Shown piece by piece: positions 1 to 7,528 of a stretch of DNA of 49,599 bases (positions are counted from its first letter, which is position 1; each line of letters opens with the position of its first letter). The DNA is from Anaeroplasmataceae bacterium. GTDB lineage: Bacteria > Bacillota_I > Bacilli_A > Acholeplasmatales > Anaeroplasmataceae. Where the stretch lies: contig JAIEEQ010000075.1 in the NCBI GenBank assembly GCA_029067355.1, forward strand, positions 1 through 49,599, given 5' to 3'. Under the pieces are notes generated by a model. The model saw nothing but the letters and a program-made list of their open reading frames with translations, made no database searches and was not told where the DNA came from. Both the position numbers and the translations under genes were made by a program.

Positions 1-23
1 ATATAAAAGGATGGTATAAGAAT

Positions 24-242
24 ATGGAAGAAACAAAAAGAGAAAAGTTTACAAGACTTGCAGAAGCACGTACAAATAATGCTTTAAAACAGATTTCATT
101 GCTGGCTAACCTAGCAAATACAAGCAATTATGAATATGATGTTCATGATGTAGATAAGATTTTAAAAACACTACGTAGTGCAGTAAATGAGCTTGAGGTT
201 ACCTTTAAAGGAGATAGCAAGTCTAAAAAATTTAGTTTATAA
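24..242 (+). CDS. Small protein of unknown function (72 aa)
   Basis: I do not recognise this gene by name. It encodes 72 mostly charged, helical residues with no signal peptide, membrane segment or cysteine, so it is probably cytosolic. The ATG lies 13 bases after an AAAGG, a slightly long spacing. A strong terminator hairpin follows the stop codon directly, which supports a real, separately ended gene. It may be the last gene of an operon that begins left of the window. Short helical proteins of this kind are common in Bacillota and mostly uncharacterised. Confidence 0.7.
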   Translation: MEETKREKFTRLAEARTNNALKQISLLANLANTSNYEYDVHDVDKILKTLRSAVNELEVTFKGDSKSKKFSL

Positions 243-278
243 AAAAATACCTAGTTCAAAAACGAACTAGGTATTTTT
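243..278 (+). terminator. Rho-independent terminator after the 72-aa gene
   Basis: A perfect 15-bp inverted repeat (243-257 with 264-278) has a 6-base loop. Its right arm ends in TTTTT and its left arm starts with an A-run. Confidence 0.85.
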
Positions 279-292
279 GGATAAGGAGGCTT

Positions 293-778
293 ATGAAACA
301 GAAAAAATTTTTAACTCTCTATGCGGTTTTGGATGAGGCTACACAGGAAAAGCTGACTCAGCTTCAAAATGAAATTATCAAGCATTATCCAAAAGGGACT
401 CAGACAATGGGGATTCCCTTTCATATTTCTTTAGGAAGCTTTCCAGTAGATAAAAAGGAGGAGCTTTTGAAACGGCTTTCAAGTTATTCTGCAAATTCTT
501 TTTCTTTACAGCTTACTAAATTAAATCACTTTGATAAACACGTATTATTTGCAGAACCAACTATGCCAGCTTCTTTAGTAAGGCTTCATCACGATTTTGA
601 GGGAAACTATTCAGATGGATTTGATTGGTGTCCACATGTAACCTTATATTGTGGTACAGAAGAAGAGGTTGAAGCTCTTTTACATCAGTTAAAATTTCAG
701 CCAATGAAGACAAGTGTTGTTGGATTAGAGCTTGGAGAATTTTTTCCACCCCTTATTCTGTGGAATACTACATTTTAA
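293..778 (+). CDS. 2H phosphoesterase / 2'-5' RNA ligase-like protein
   Basis: The 161-residue protein has the two His-x-Ser/Thr motifs that define the 2H phosphoesterase superfamily: H44-I-S46 (in PFHISLGSF) and H115-V-T117 (in CPHVTLYCG). In that superfamily the two histidines act on 2',3'-cyclic phosphate or related RNA ends. Length and motif spacing fit the compact LigT/YjcG-like branch. There is no signal or membrane segment. A strong AAGGAGG at 283-289 fixes the ATG. The gene starts 15 bases after the preceding terminator with no clear promoter of its own, so it may depend on read-through. The physiological substrate cannot be read from the sequence. Confidence 0.8.
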   Translation: MKQKKFLTLYAVLDEATQEKLTQLQNEIIKHYPKGTQTMGIPFHISLGSFPVDKKEELLKRLSSYSANSFSLQLTKLNHFDKHVLFAEPTMPASLVRLHHDFEGNYSDGFDWCPHVTLYCGTEEEVEALLHQLKFQPMKTSVVGLELGEFFPPLILWNTTF

Positions 779-792
779 ATAAAAGAAAAAAA

Positions 793-842
793 GACTGCTG
801 ATTTTGTCAACAGTCCATAAAGGATGCCGAAGCATCCTTTTT
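793..842. terminator. Convergent terminator between the 2H gene and the minus-strand surface protein gene
   Basis: There are two hairpins in tandem. One is 793-801 with 807-815 (one G-U pair). The other is 819-827 with 832-840, with a CGAA loop and a T-run on the right. A-runs on the left let the pair serve both convergent genes. Confidence 0.7.
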
Positions 843-847
843 TACTA

Positions 848-2191
848 TCAATAAATTCCTCCAGAGGTAGGACCATAGCTTGCTGGGTTCGTGTCAATCT
901 CATATTCCATAACAACTTTGCCATTAAGAACTAAATCCTTCCAATCTGTTTCGTCCTTGCATTTCCATTGTAATTTAGAATCCTTGACCTGAATTTCGAT
1001 TCCTATAAGCGAATCTACGGTTTGAAGAGATTTATATGAATCTGATGAATATCTCCATTGAATATAGCTACTGCTAATTCTGACATCATTGCTGGTTACA
1101 GTTTTATCAGGAGTATAATCTGGTAATTCAGAGATTGCCTTAAGCTTTGTATATTCCTCCTGATTCCATCGTTTCCAAACGATATATCCATCCTCAACAT
1201 CCACATCAATGCTTTGTAGTGTTGGAGTAGAAACCAAATTGGTCCATTTGTCTTGATCAGGGAATTTGTAATAAATATAGTTATTTTCGATTTTTACCTC
1301 AGGAACAAGACCTTCTTCGTAGCCACTTAGCTTTGTAATGTCGCCATTTGCTGTTTTTGTTTTTAAATTTGCCCATTCAGAATCGCAAATGCGCTTCCAC
1401 TGGATAAAGCCATCAGCTACTCTGGCCTGAATCCCAATTAAATTAGAAGTTGAGGTTAGAGTTGTCCAGGCACTATCATTTTTGTATCTCCATTGAACAT
1501 TATTTGAAGATACCTGATATTCTTTTTCACGATTATCAAAAATGGTTTGTCTTCCTATGGCATAATCCTCATACTCATATTTTAAAACATAGCGTTTGGT
1601 TGACTCAGTACCATTTATTAAAGTTGTATAGGATACATAAGCATAAACAGGAATAGAAGATATTGTTACAAAAGGTAGCTTTCCTTTTGCAGGAACCTTT
1701 GGAACATTAGAGATTGTAAAATCAGCATAATACTTAGAGGTTGATAATGCAACCTTTGCACCACTGGCAATAGAACGTGTTCGTGTTGAAGAACTATTTG
1801 CCTCTAATTTAATCCAGTTGCTATACATACCTACTTTAATGGTTATTTCATTTTTCAAGTTCATAATTGATCTTGTTTTTTCATTTTCATAGGCAAAGGC
1901 TTGGAATTTGACATTTCCATTTTCATTATCATAGCTTGAACAATATAATACAAAATTAAAGTCATCAATCGTATTTTTATTTCCATAAACAATCTGCTTT
2001 TTATCTATGTTAGCTAAATCACTTTCAAACGGAGTTACCTTTGTAGAATTGTATTCTGTAATATATAGTATGGGGATTGTAATAATGATTGCCACCAAAA
2101 TGGGTACCAGGATTATAAGAATTAATCGCAGTGGCGTTAGCTGCGGAAATTGAAATTTCTTCTTGTTTTTATTTTTGTTTTTTTCTTTCAT
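848..2191 (-). CDS. Membrane-anchored repeat protein, function unknown
   Basis: The 447-residue protein has a very Lys/Asn-rich cytoplasmic N-terminus (1-13) and a strong membrane segment at about 21-46. The rest is probably extracellular, as a signal-anchored surface protein. Residues about 225-425 hold six copies, in three pairs, of a 27-30-residue beta-type repeat. Each follows the pattern V/I-x-x-x-x-[IV]-x-W-[KR] ... D-x-x-[WY]-x-x-L, with tryptophans at W234, W242, W265, W273, W316, W339, W379, W409 and W417. I recognise no enzyme motif. The start ATG has GAGGTG at 2200-2205 upstream on the minus strand. The gene ends in a convergent terminator, so it forms its own unit. Binding or adhesion is a guess from the repeat architecture only. 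Confidence 0.72.
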   Translation of the reverse strand: MKEKNKNKNKKKFQFPQLTPLRLILIILVPILVAIIITIPILYITEYNSTKVTPFESDLANIDKKQIVYGNKNTIDDFNFVLYCSSYDNENGNVKFQAFAYENEKTRSIMNLKNEITIKVGMYSNWIKLEANSSSTRTRSIASGAKVALSTSKYYADFTISNVPKVPAKGKLPFVTISSIPVYAYVSYTTLINGTESTKRYVLKYEYEDYAIGRQTIFDNREKEYQVSSNNVQWRYKNDSAWTTLTSTSNLIGIQARVADGFIQWKRICDSEWANLKTKTANGDITKLSGYEEGLVPEVKIENNYIYYKFPDQDKWTNLVSTPTLQSIDVDVEDGYIVWKRWNQEEYTKLKAISELPDYTPDKTVTSNDVRISSSYIQWRYSSDSYKSLQTVDSLIGIEIQVKDSKLQWKCKDETDWKDLVLNGKVVMEYEIDTNPASYGPTSGGIY

Positions 2192-2219
2192 ATATACTTC
2201 ACCTCATATGATTTCCTTT

Positions 2220-2248
2220 ATTATAACAAATTCTATGAAGAATTTCAC
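2220..2248 (-). promoter_or_regulatory. Possible promoter of the 848-2191 gene
   Basis: A perfect -10 (TATAAT, plus-strand ATTATA at 2220-2225) lies about 29 bases before the start codon. The -35 at 17-bp spacing (GTGAAA) is poor, so the call rests on the -10. Confidence 0.35.
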
Positions 2249-2320
2249 TAATAATTATGATATTTTTTTTATCAATTCATACCTTATTTGTCATATTTCG
2301 TATGAAAAAAGGGTTTTTGA

Positions 2321-2349
2321 TTGACTTGAAGCCATAAAATGGGTATAAT
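2321..2349 (+). promoter_or_regulatory. Sigma-A promoter of rny
   Basis: TTGACT (2321-2326), a 17-bp spacer and TATAAT (2344-2349) give a near-consensus promoter. Transcription should start near 2356, which rules out the upstream in-frame start at 2355 and supports the ATG at 2400. Confidence 0.85.
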
Positions 2350-2399
2350 AAAAAGTGATTTCAAATGAAATTTTATATCAACAAGGGGGAAAAGAAAAT

Positions 2400-3995
2400 A
2401 TGGGTTTAACTATTTTGGCGTTAAATACCGCAGTTTGGGTTTCTCTTATTGTTTTGTGTTTAATCTTCGGATTAATTATTGGATTAGTAGCAGGATATTT
2501 TGTTCGTGTTAAAATGCATGAAAAATCATTTTCTCGTACAAAATCCGAAGCTGAAAAAATTATTGCAATGGCTGAGGCTGATGCTGAAAAGAAGAAAAGA
2601 GAAGCTCTTCAAGAGGCAAAGCAGGAAATTGCAAGTTTGAAAAGTGAAGCGGATAGAGACATTAAAGAAAGAAGAAGTTCTGTTGTTGATTTGGAAAATA
2701 AACTGAATCAACGAGAGGACACTTTAGACAGACGTTCTATAAACCTAGATCGTCGAGAAGAAATGTTGAATGCTAAAGAAAATAAGATTGATGAAAAGAA
2801 AAATGAATTAGAACAACAAAATAATAAGGTGGAGGCCATTTTAAAGCAACAGGAGCAAAAGTTGGTTGAAATTGCCGCCTTGACAAAGGATGAAGCAAGA
2901 ACGATCATTATGAATCGTGTACAGGAAGAGATGAGTACTGAGATTGCAACCTACATTAAGGAAGAAGAGGAAAAAGCTCGCCTTGAGGTAAAGAGTAAGG
3001 CTAAAAACATTTTAGCTTTGGCCATTCAAAAGTACGCTGGTGAAACAGCTGGAGAAACTACGGTTTCTACGGTTTCCTTGCCTGTTGAGGAAATGAAGGG
3101 GCGTATCATAGGACGCGAAGGAAGAAATATTCGTACTTTAGAATCCTTAACTGGTGTTGATTTGATTATTGATGACACACCAGAGGCTGTCGTTTTATCA
3201 GGCTTTGACCCAGTTCGTCGTGAGATTGCAAAGCGTTCCTTAGAAATATTGGTTGGAGATGGACGCATCCATCCTGCTCGTATTGAAGAGGTCGTAGAGC
3301 GTTGTCGTGGTGAGGTGGAAATGGCGATTCGTGAAAAAGGCGAAGAGGCTGTTTTTAAAGCAGGTATAGGAAAAATTCATCCAGATCTTGTTCGTTTGAT
3401 TGGTCGTTTGAATTATCGTACAAGCTATGGACAAAACGTACTAATGCACTCCTTAGAAACGGCAATGATTGCTGGAAAGCTGGCAAGTGAAATTGGGGAA
3501 AATGAGGTTATTGCCCGCCGTGCAGGCTTATTACATGATATTGGAAAAGCAGTAGATCATGAAATTGAAGGATCACATGTTGATATTGGAGTAGAGCTTG
3601 CAAAGAAGTATCATGAGCCTAAGGAGGTCATTGATGCGATTGCTTCTCATCATGAGGATGTTGCGCCTAGAACGGTTATCGCTGTTTTAGTTGCTGCTGC
3701 AGATGCGTTATCCTCAGCTCGTCCAGGAGCTAGAAGTGATTCTTTAGAGAATTATGCAAAACGATTAGAGAGCCTTGAGGCAATCTCTAATGGAGTTAAG
3801 GGCGTATCCTCATCCTATGCGATTCAGGCTGGTCGTGAGGTTCGTGTTATCGTCAATCCAGATGAGGTTGATGATTTATCCACGATTTCTATTGCCCGTC
3901 AAATTAAGGAAGAAATTGAAAATAAGCTTTCTTATCCAGGCACCATTAAGGTTACTGTAATTCGTGAAACACGTGCAGTAGATGTTGCAAAATAA
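2400..3995 (+). CDS. rny: Ribonuclease Y
   Basis: This is the membrane-anchored endoribonuclease that starts mRNA decay in Bacillota. The 531-residue protein has an N-terminal membrane helix (about 12-34), a long charged coiled coil (about 40-205), a KH RNA-binding domain with [12 protein letters not shown] at 235-246, and an HD metal-dependent domain with H350, the H379-D380 pair and H417-H418. Length is close to the usual ~520. I place the start at the ATG at 2400, behind AAGGGGG at 2383-2389. An in-frame start at 2355 would lie at the transcription start and add 15 atypical residues. Neighbours ymdB and spoVS keep the Bacillus order. Confidence 0.97.
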   Translation: MGLTILALNTAVWVSLIVLCLIFGLIIGLVAGYFVRVKMHEKSFSRTKSEAEKIIAMAEADAEKKKREALQEAKQEIASLKSEADRDIKERRSSVVDLENKLNQREDTLDRRSINLDRREEMLNAKENKIDEKKNELEQQNNKVEAILKQQEQKLVEIAALTKDEARTIIMNRVQEEMSTEIATYIKEEEEKARLEVKSKAKNILALAIQKYAGETAGETTVSTVSLPVEEMKGRIIGREGRNIRTLESLTGVDLIIDDTPEAVVLSGFDPVRREIAKRSLEILVGDGRIHPARIEEVVERCRGEVEMAIREKGEEAVFKAGIGKIHPDLVRLIGRLNYRTSYGQNVLMHSLETAMIAGKLASEIGENEVIARRAGLLHDIGKAVDHEIEGSHVDIGVELAKKYHEPKEVIDAIASHHEDVAPRTVIAVLVAAADALSSARPGARSDSLENYAKRLESLEAISNGVKGVSSSYAIQAGREVRVIVNPDEVDDLSTISIARQIKEEIENKLSYPGTIKVTVIRETRAVDVAK

Positions 3996-4000
3996 TAACG

Positions 4001-4027
4001 AATAGGGATGGAATCATCCCTATTTTT
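4001..4027 (+). terminator. Terminator after rny
   Basis: A perfect 10-bp stem (4001-4010 with 4015-4024), a GAAT loop and a T-run follow rny. Partial read-through may still supply ymdB. Confidence 0.85.
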
Positions 4028-4047
4028 TCTAGAAAGGAAGATGTAAT

Positions 4048-4818
4048 TTGAGAATACTTTATTTAGGGGATATTGTAGGAGAAAATACAATCCATATTTT
4101 AAAGGAAAACCTTGAAGCAATAAAAAAAGAGTATCATATCCATATGGTGCTATGCAATGCTGAGAATGTAACAAAGGGAAAAGGCCTATCTTATTCACAT
4201 TATAAAGAATTAAAGGCCCTTGGAATTGCTGGAATGACTATGGGAAATCATACATTTTCCAAGTCTGAAATTAAGGATTATATTTCTTCTGCAACAATCG
4301 CTCGTCCAGCAAATCTTTCCACCACCTATGGAAAAGATGTTTTATATATCCACTACAACCAGGAGGTTATTGCCTTAGTAAATCTTTTAGGAAGGGTTTA
4401 TATGAATACTCCTTTAGATTGTCCATTTAAAGTTTTTGAGGAATTACTTCCGAAAATTCAAGCAGATAAAATTATTGTTGATTTTCATGGAGAAGCTACA
4501 AGTGAAAAAAAGGCATTCTTTTATTGCTTTGCTGGAAAAGTAGATGCTATTTTAGGAACTCATACTCATATCAAAACAGATGACAGAGAGGTATATGAAA
4601 ACACTTGCTATATTTCAGATTTAGGTATGTGTGGTCCTAAATATTCTGTTTTAGGCAGTGATGTTGCAGGAATCATTGAACGCTTTAAAACGGGAATATA
4701 TGAGCCCGTTAAGGTTTCTGAGGGTATGGAATATGAATTGAATGGTGTGATTTTGGATTTGGGAAAGGTAAATAAGATTGAAGATTTTAAAAAAAATATA
4801 AAGGCACCTCTTCTCTAA
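4048..4818 (+). CDS. ymdB: YmdB-family metallophosphoesterase
   Basis: The 256-residue protein matches the YmdB family, whose studied members hydrolyse 2',3'-cyclic nucleotides and influence biofilm and RNA-decay decisions. Metal-ligand motifs are all present: D8 in LGDIVG, E39-N40 in NAEN, N67-H68 in GNHTF, H147 in FHGE, and H172 and H174 in GTHTH. The start is TTG, chosen because AGAAAGGA (4031-4038) ends 9 bases upstream and the product then begins directly at the first beta strand. It follows rny after a terminator and precedes spoVS, as in Bacillus. A role alongside RNase Y is inference from family and position. Confidence 0.93.
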   Translation: MRILYLGDIVGENTIHILKENLEAIKKEYHIHMVLCNAENVTKGKGLSYSHYKELKALGIAGMTMGNHTFSKSEIKDYISSATIARPANLSTTYGKDVLYIHYNQEVIALVNLLGRVYMNTPLDCPFKVFEELLPKIQADKIIVDFHGEATSEKKAFFYCFAGKVDAILGTHTHIKTDDREVYENTCYISDLGMCGPKYSVLGSDVAGIIERFKTGIYEPVKVSEGMEYELNGVILDLGKVNKIEDFKKNIKAPLL

Positions 4819-4869
4819 AGAATGTTTTATTCCTTTCTTTCATATACTTGACTAGAAAGGAGTATATTT

Positions 4870-5130
4870 ATGGAAATCTTAAAAGTGTCTACAAGATCAA
4901 AGCCTGCAAGTGTAGCTGGAGCTTTGGCTAATGCATTTAAAACAAAAAATCAGGTTCAGGTTCAAGCAATTGGCGCAGGAGCCATTAATCAAGCTATTAA
5001 GGCGATTGCAATCGCAAGAGGGTATGTTGCTCCAACAGGAAAGGATTTAATCGTCGTTCCTGCATTTTCTGACATTGTTATTGAGGGCGAAGAAAAAACC
5101 GCAATAAAATTAATAGTAAAGGCGATATAA
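4870..5130 (+). CDS. spoVS: Stage V sporulation protein S
   Basis: The 86 residues match SpoVS in length and sequence along the whole protein, including KPASVAGALA near the start, the GAGAINQAIKA segment and the VVPAFSDI segment. SpoVS is a small Alba-fold protein, probably nucleic-acid binding, needed for late sporulation in Bacillus but also found in non-spore-formers. A strong AGAAAGGAG precedes the ATG. Position after rny-ymdB is conserved. A spore-forming lifestyle cannot be concluded from this gene alone. Confidence 0.95.
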   Translation: MEILKVSTRSKPASVAGALANAFKTKNQVQVQAIGAGAINQAIKAIAIARGYVAPTGKDLIVVPAFSDIVIEGEEKTAIKLIVKAI

Positions 5131-5143
5131 ATTCCTTTATTCT

Positions 5144-5186
5144 AGGTGCTAAAGCATTGAATTGAGCTTTGGCACCTCTTTTTGTT
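5144..5186 (+). terminator. Terminator after spoVS
   Basis: A 12-bp stem (5144-5155 with 5166-5177, one G-U pair) is followed by CTTTTTG and more T. Confidence 0.82.
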
Positions 5187-5191
5187 TTTTC

Positions 5192-5220
5192 TTAACATTT
5201 TCCTCAATTTGTGGTATGAT
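5192..5220 (+). promoter_or_regulatory. Sigma-A promoter of yqeY
   Basis: TTAACA (5192-5197), a 17-bp spacer and TATGAT (5215-5220) directly follow the spoVS terminator. Confidence 0.75.
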
Positions 5221-5243
5221 AATAGCAGAAAGAGGGAATGATT

Positions 5244-5669
5244 ATGCTATTTGATGATATTGCAAAAGCCAATTTACAAGCACTAAAGGACCATGATAAA
5301 CAGGCAAGAAGCATCTTATCTGTTGTTTATGGTAAATTTAAATTGGAAAGTATTGAACAGGGCTTGGGAGCAAAGGAATTGTCTGATGGAGACTGCCTGC
5401 GAATAATCCAAAAGACTATGAAGGAATTAGAGGAAGAGAAGACTGGCTATGAAAGGGCTGGTCGTCCAGAAAAGGTTGCAGATATTGAAGCACAGAAAAA
5501 TGTACTTTCTGCATTTTTGCCACAAATGATGACAGAGGCTGAAATTCGTTTGCAAATTGAAAAGCTAGAGGATAAAAAAATTCCTAATGTCATGAAGCAC
5601 TTTAAATCAAATTTTAATGGACAATGTGATATGAGTTTGGTTAGCAAAATTGCTAAGGAATTTAATTAA
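5244..5669 (+). CDS. yqeY: GatB/YqeY domain protein
   Basis: The 141-residue helical protein is a stand-alone YqeY protein, related to the tail domain of the GatB amidotransferase subunit. Typical marks are the N-terminal KARSIL-like helix, the GRPE segment, and the LSAFLPQMMTEAEI stretch around residues 90-105. YqeY may bind tRNA, but its role is not well established. Two in-frame ATGs exist, at 5238 and 5244. The AGAGGG at 5231-5236 sits 1 base before the first and 7 before the second, so I prefer 5244. It has its own promoter and is separated from spoVS. Confidence 0.9.
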   Translation: MLFDDIAKANLQALKDHDKQARSILSVVYGKFKLESIEQGLGAKELSDGDCLRIIQKTMKELEEEKTGYERAGRPEKVADIEAQKNVLSAFLPQMMTEAEIRLQIEKLEDKKIPNVMKHFKSNFNGQCDMSLVSKIAKEFN

Positions 5670-5715
5670 ATAGGTTTAGAAGAAGTATCTAGGTGAGAAA
5701 TTGAGTCTACTTTAG

Positions 5716-5844
5716 AAAAGCATATTTTCTGTATATTGGGGAGGACGAAATCGTAAGGGAGCAGAAGGATATACATGTTTTCTATGTCCAGAGGAATATA
5801 GGAAGGCTTTAGAAGCAAAGTATGATGAGCTTGCAAAAAAGTAA
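5716..5844 (+). pseudogene. Eroded gene tail, family unknown
   Basis: An open frame of 42 codons runs from the TAG at 5713 to a TAA at 5842-5844 and has no usable start codon or ribosome site. It reads like a real protein end: WGGRNRKGAEGYTCFLCPEE followed by a charged helix rich in Ala, Lys and Glu. It contains a CFLC cysteine pair. The preceding bases (5670-5715) give coding-like residues only in other frames and with stops. I take it as the C-terminal remnant of a decayed gene after yqeY. I cannot name the family. Confidence 0.4.
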
Positions 5845-5912
5845 ACTTAATTACATTTGGTTGTCTAATGGCTTTTTTGGACATAATTTGAATCCATAAA
5901 AGAAAAACTATT

Positions 5913-5955
5913 TATATAGAAAAATAGGTCTACTTAAGACCTATTTTTCTATATA
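5913..5955 (-). terminator. Terminator of trpS
   Basis: A perfect 19-bp inverted repeat (5913-5931 with 5937-5955) has a 5-base loop. The trpS stop codon (5930-5932) lies inside it, so the last codons of the gene form one arm. Confidence 0.85.
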
Positions 5956-6913
5956 CCTTAGATAATTTTTTTCTTGCTAAGTAGGAAGCTTTATTGGCTC
6001 CATCCTCCAAGATTTTATCTATTATGTTACTGTCCTGTATTTCCTTAACTCTTTTCTGAAGCTGTCCTATTTCCTCACACACAGCATCTGCAACCACCTT
6101 TTTAAAGGTGCCATATCCAACACCCTGATATTCTAAAACAAGACGATCTATACTCTTTTTAGTTAATGCAGATAAAATGGTTAGAAGATTAGAAATACCA
6201 GGTTTATGTTCTATATCAAATTCTATTTGATTATCACAATCTGTCACGGCAGACATAATCTTTTTCCTTGTAATTGCTAAATCCTCTAAAAGATAAATTG
6301 TCCCCTTTTCAGATTCAGATTTGCTCATTTTCTTTTCTGGATTGGATAAGGAGCTTATTTTGGCTCCTGTCTTTGGAGTGACTGGTTCAGGAACAACGAA
6401 GGTCTCAGAATAACGGTTATTAAATCGGATAGCTAAATCTCTTGTAAGCTCTACATGTTGTTTTTGATCAAGTCCAACTGGAATATAATCTGCATCATAA
6501 AGGAGAATGTCAGAAGCCATTAAAGCAGGATAAATAAAGATCCCTGTTGGAATAGACCCATGATCTGACATTTTGGATGTTTTATCCTTATATTGTGTCA
6601 TTCTTGACAGTTCCCCCATATAGGAGTTACAAGCCATAATATAGCCAAGCTCTGCATGCTCATGAACATCACTTTGCTTAAAAAGTACAACCTTATTTGG
6701 ATCAAGTCCGCAGGCTAAATAGACAGAAATTAAATCCTTTGTATTTTTTCTTAATTCCTTAGCCTCTATTGGAAGCGTTAGGGCATGTAAATCTGCAATA
6801 AAAATAAACATTTCATATTCATCCTGATAAGCTATGAACTGCTTAATCGCTCCAATATAATTTCCTAGTGTTAATTGTCCTGTGGGCTTAATTCCACTCA
6901 GCATTCTTTTCAT
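5930..6913 (-). CDS. trpS: Tryptophanyl-tRNA synthetase
   Basis: The 327-residue class I synthetase charges tRNA-Trp. It starts with MKRMLSGIKPTGQLTLGNYI, which carries the HIGH-equivalent TLGN motif of TrpRS, and has the KMSKS motif (KKMSKSES) near residue 190. Length matches bacterial TrpRS. An in-frame start up to 26 codons earlier is unlikely: AGAAAGGA on the minus strand sits 8 bases before this ATG, and the upstream bases form the T-box terminator. Expression should respond to uncharged tRNA-Trp through the T-box leader. The gene ends within its own terminator hairpin. Confidence 0.96.
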   Translation of the reverse strand: MKRMLSGIKPTGQLTLGNYIGAIKQFIAYQDEYEMFIFIADLHALTLPIEAKELRKNTKDLISVYLACGLDPNKVVLFKQSDVHEHAELGYIMACNSYMGELSRMTQYKDKTSKMSDHGSIPTGIFIYPALMASDILLYDADYIPVGLDQKQHVELTRDLAIRFNNRYSETFVVPEPVTPKTGAKISSLSNPEKKMSKSESEKGTIYLLEDLAITRKKIMSAVTDCDNQIEFDIEHKPGISNLLTILSALTKKSIDRLVLEYQGVGYGTFKKVVADAVCEEIGQLQKRVKEIQDSNIIDKILEDGANKASYLARKKLSKVYRKIGLK

Positions 6914-6929
6914 ATAAATCATCCTTTCT

Positions 6930-7111
6930 AAAAAAATAAAATGCGTCCATGATGAAGTATCATAAGGACGCAAAAAATTGCGCGGTGCCACCTTAATTCT
7001 AATGATAAAACATTAGCTCTTTTCTTGAATTTTAAAACCAGTTCCTACAAAAAAGTATTTTGATGCTTTCACCATCCATCATTCGCTTTGAAAGGGACTT
7101 TTTTAAGTACT
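6930..7111 (-). promoter_or_regulatory. Tryptophan T-box leader of trpS
   Basis: On the minus strand the leader contains the canonical T-box sequence AAGGTGGCACCGCGC (plus 6980-6994). It is followed by a terminator whose arms are GCGTCC/GGACGC (plus 6966-6971 and 6943-6948) and a T-rich tail. The upstream stem I region has an apical GGTG element and a TGG tryptophan codon at plus 7038-7040, next to a TTTTAA segment that can pair with TTAAAA on the 5' side. That TGG is my specifier choice; exact folding was not computed. Uncharged tRNA-Trp would stabilise the antiterminator and switch trpS on. Confidence 0.92.
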
Positions 7112-7117
7112 ATCTAG

Positions 7118-7146
7118 ATTATAATCCTAGAAATAAGAATTTGCAA
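7118..7146 (-). promoter_or_regulatory. Promoter of the trpS T-box transcript
   Basis: Reading the minus strand, TTGCAA (plus 7141-7146), a 17-bp spacer and TATAAT (plus 7118-7123) place the transcript start near 7111, just before stem I. Confidence 0.75.
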
Positions 7147-7482
7147 TGTTAAAGTATTATTTTTTCAAAAAAATTTATTTACTAACTCAGTGATTTCCTT
7201 ATCTTTTTCCTATAAATTATTTATCTTATTTATAGGTTTATGTGAGCTTCTAAAGTCTTTTAGAATTTAATGATGTATACTAAATTATATTATTTGATTG
7301 AAAAGATCTTTTCATCAAGTAAATGTTGTTTCATTTCTATAATGCCGAAAAGGGAAGGCTAGCCTTCCCTTTTCTTTTATAAGCGTTTATCGTCTCGCAT
7401 ATTTATTATAGAATAATTCCAGTTTTTTTTCAAGTACTAAAAAAAATATTTTAGTAAAGAGTCTTGTTTTTATAATCTTTAT
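7147..7482. other. Gene-free AT-rich region with several hairpins
   Basis: I see no protein or known RNA gene in this 336-base stretch between the divergent trpS and miaB promoters. It holds an 8-bp hairpin (7209-7216 with 7229-7236), a 16-nt perfect palindrome at 7299-7314, a GC-richer 26-nt perfect palindrome at 7348-7373 followed by T-rich bases, and an AT hairpin (7435-7442 with 7449-7456). The 26-nt palindrome looks like a terminator, but no gene obviously reads into it. An unidentified small RNA is possible. Confidence 0.5.
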
Positions 7483-7511
7483 TTGAAATGAATTGTCATT
7501 TGGTATATAAT
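7483..7511 (+). promoter_or_regulatory. Sigma-A promoter of miaB
   Basis: TTGAAA (7483-7488), a 17-bp spacer and TATAAT (7506-7511) lie just upstream. The start near 7518 leaves only about 10 bases of leader, which consist of the ribosome site. Confidence 0.8.
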
Positions 7512-7528
7512 ACGTCTAGGTGATTAAA

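Noticed and set aside
5666-5884. 72-codon minus-strand frame
   Set aside because: No ribosome site and no protein-like pattern; it mirrors the coding remnant and intergenic DNA on the plus strand.
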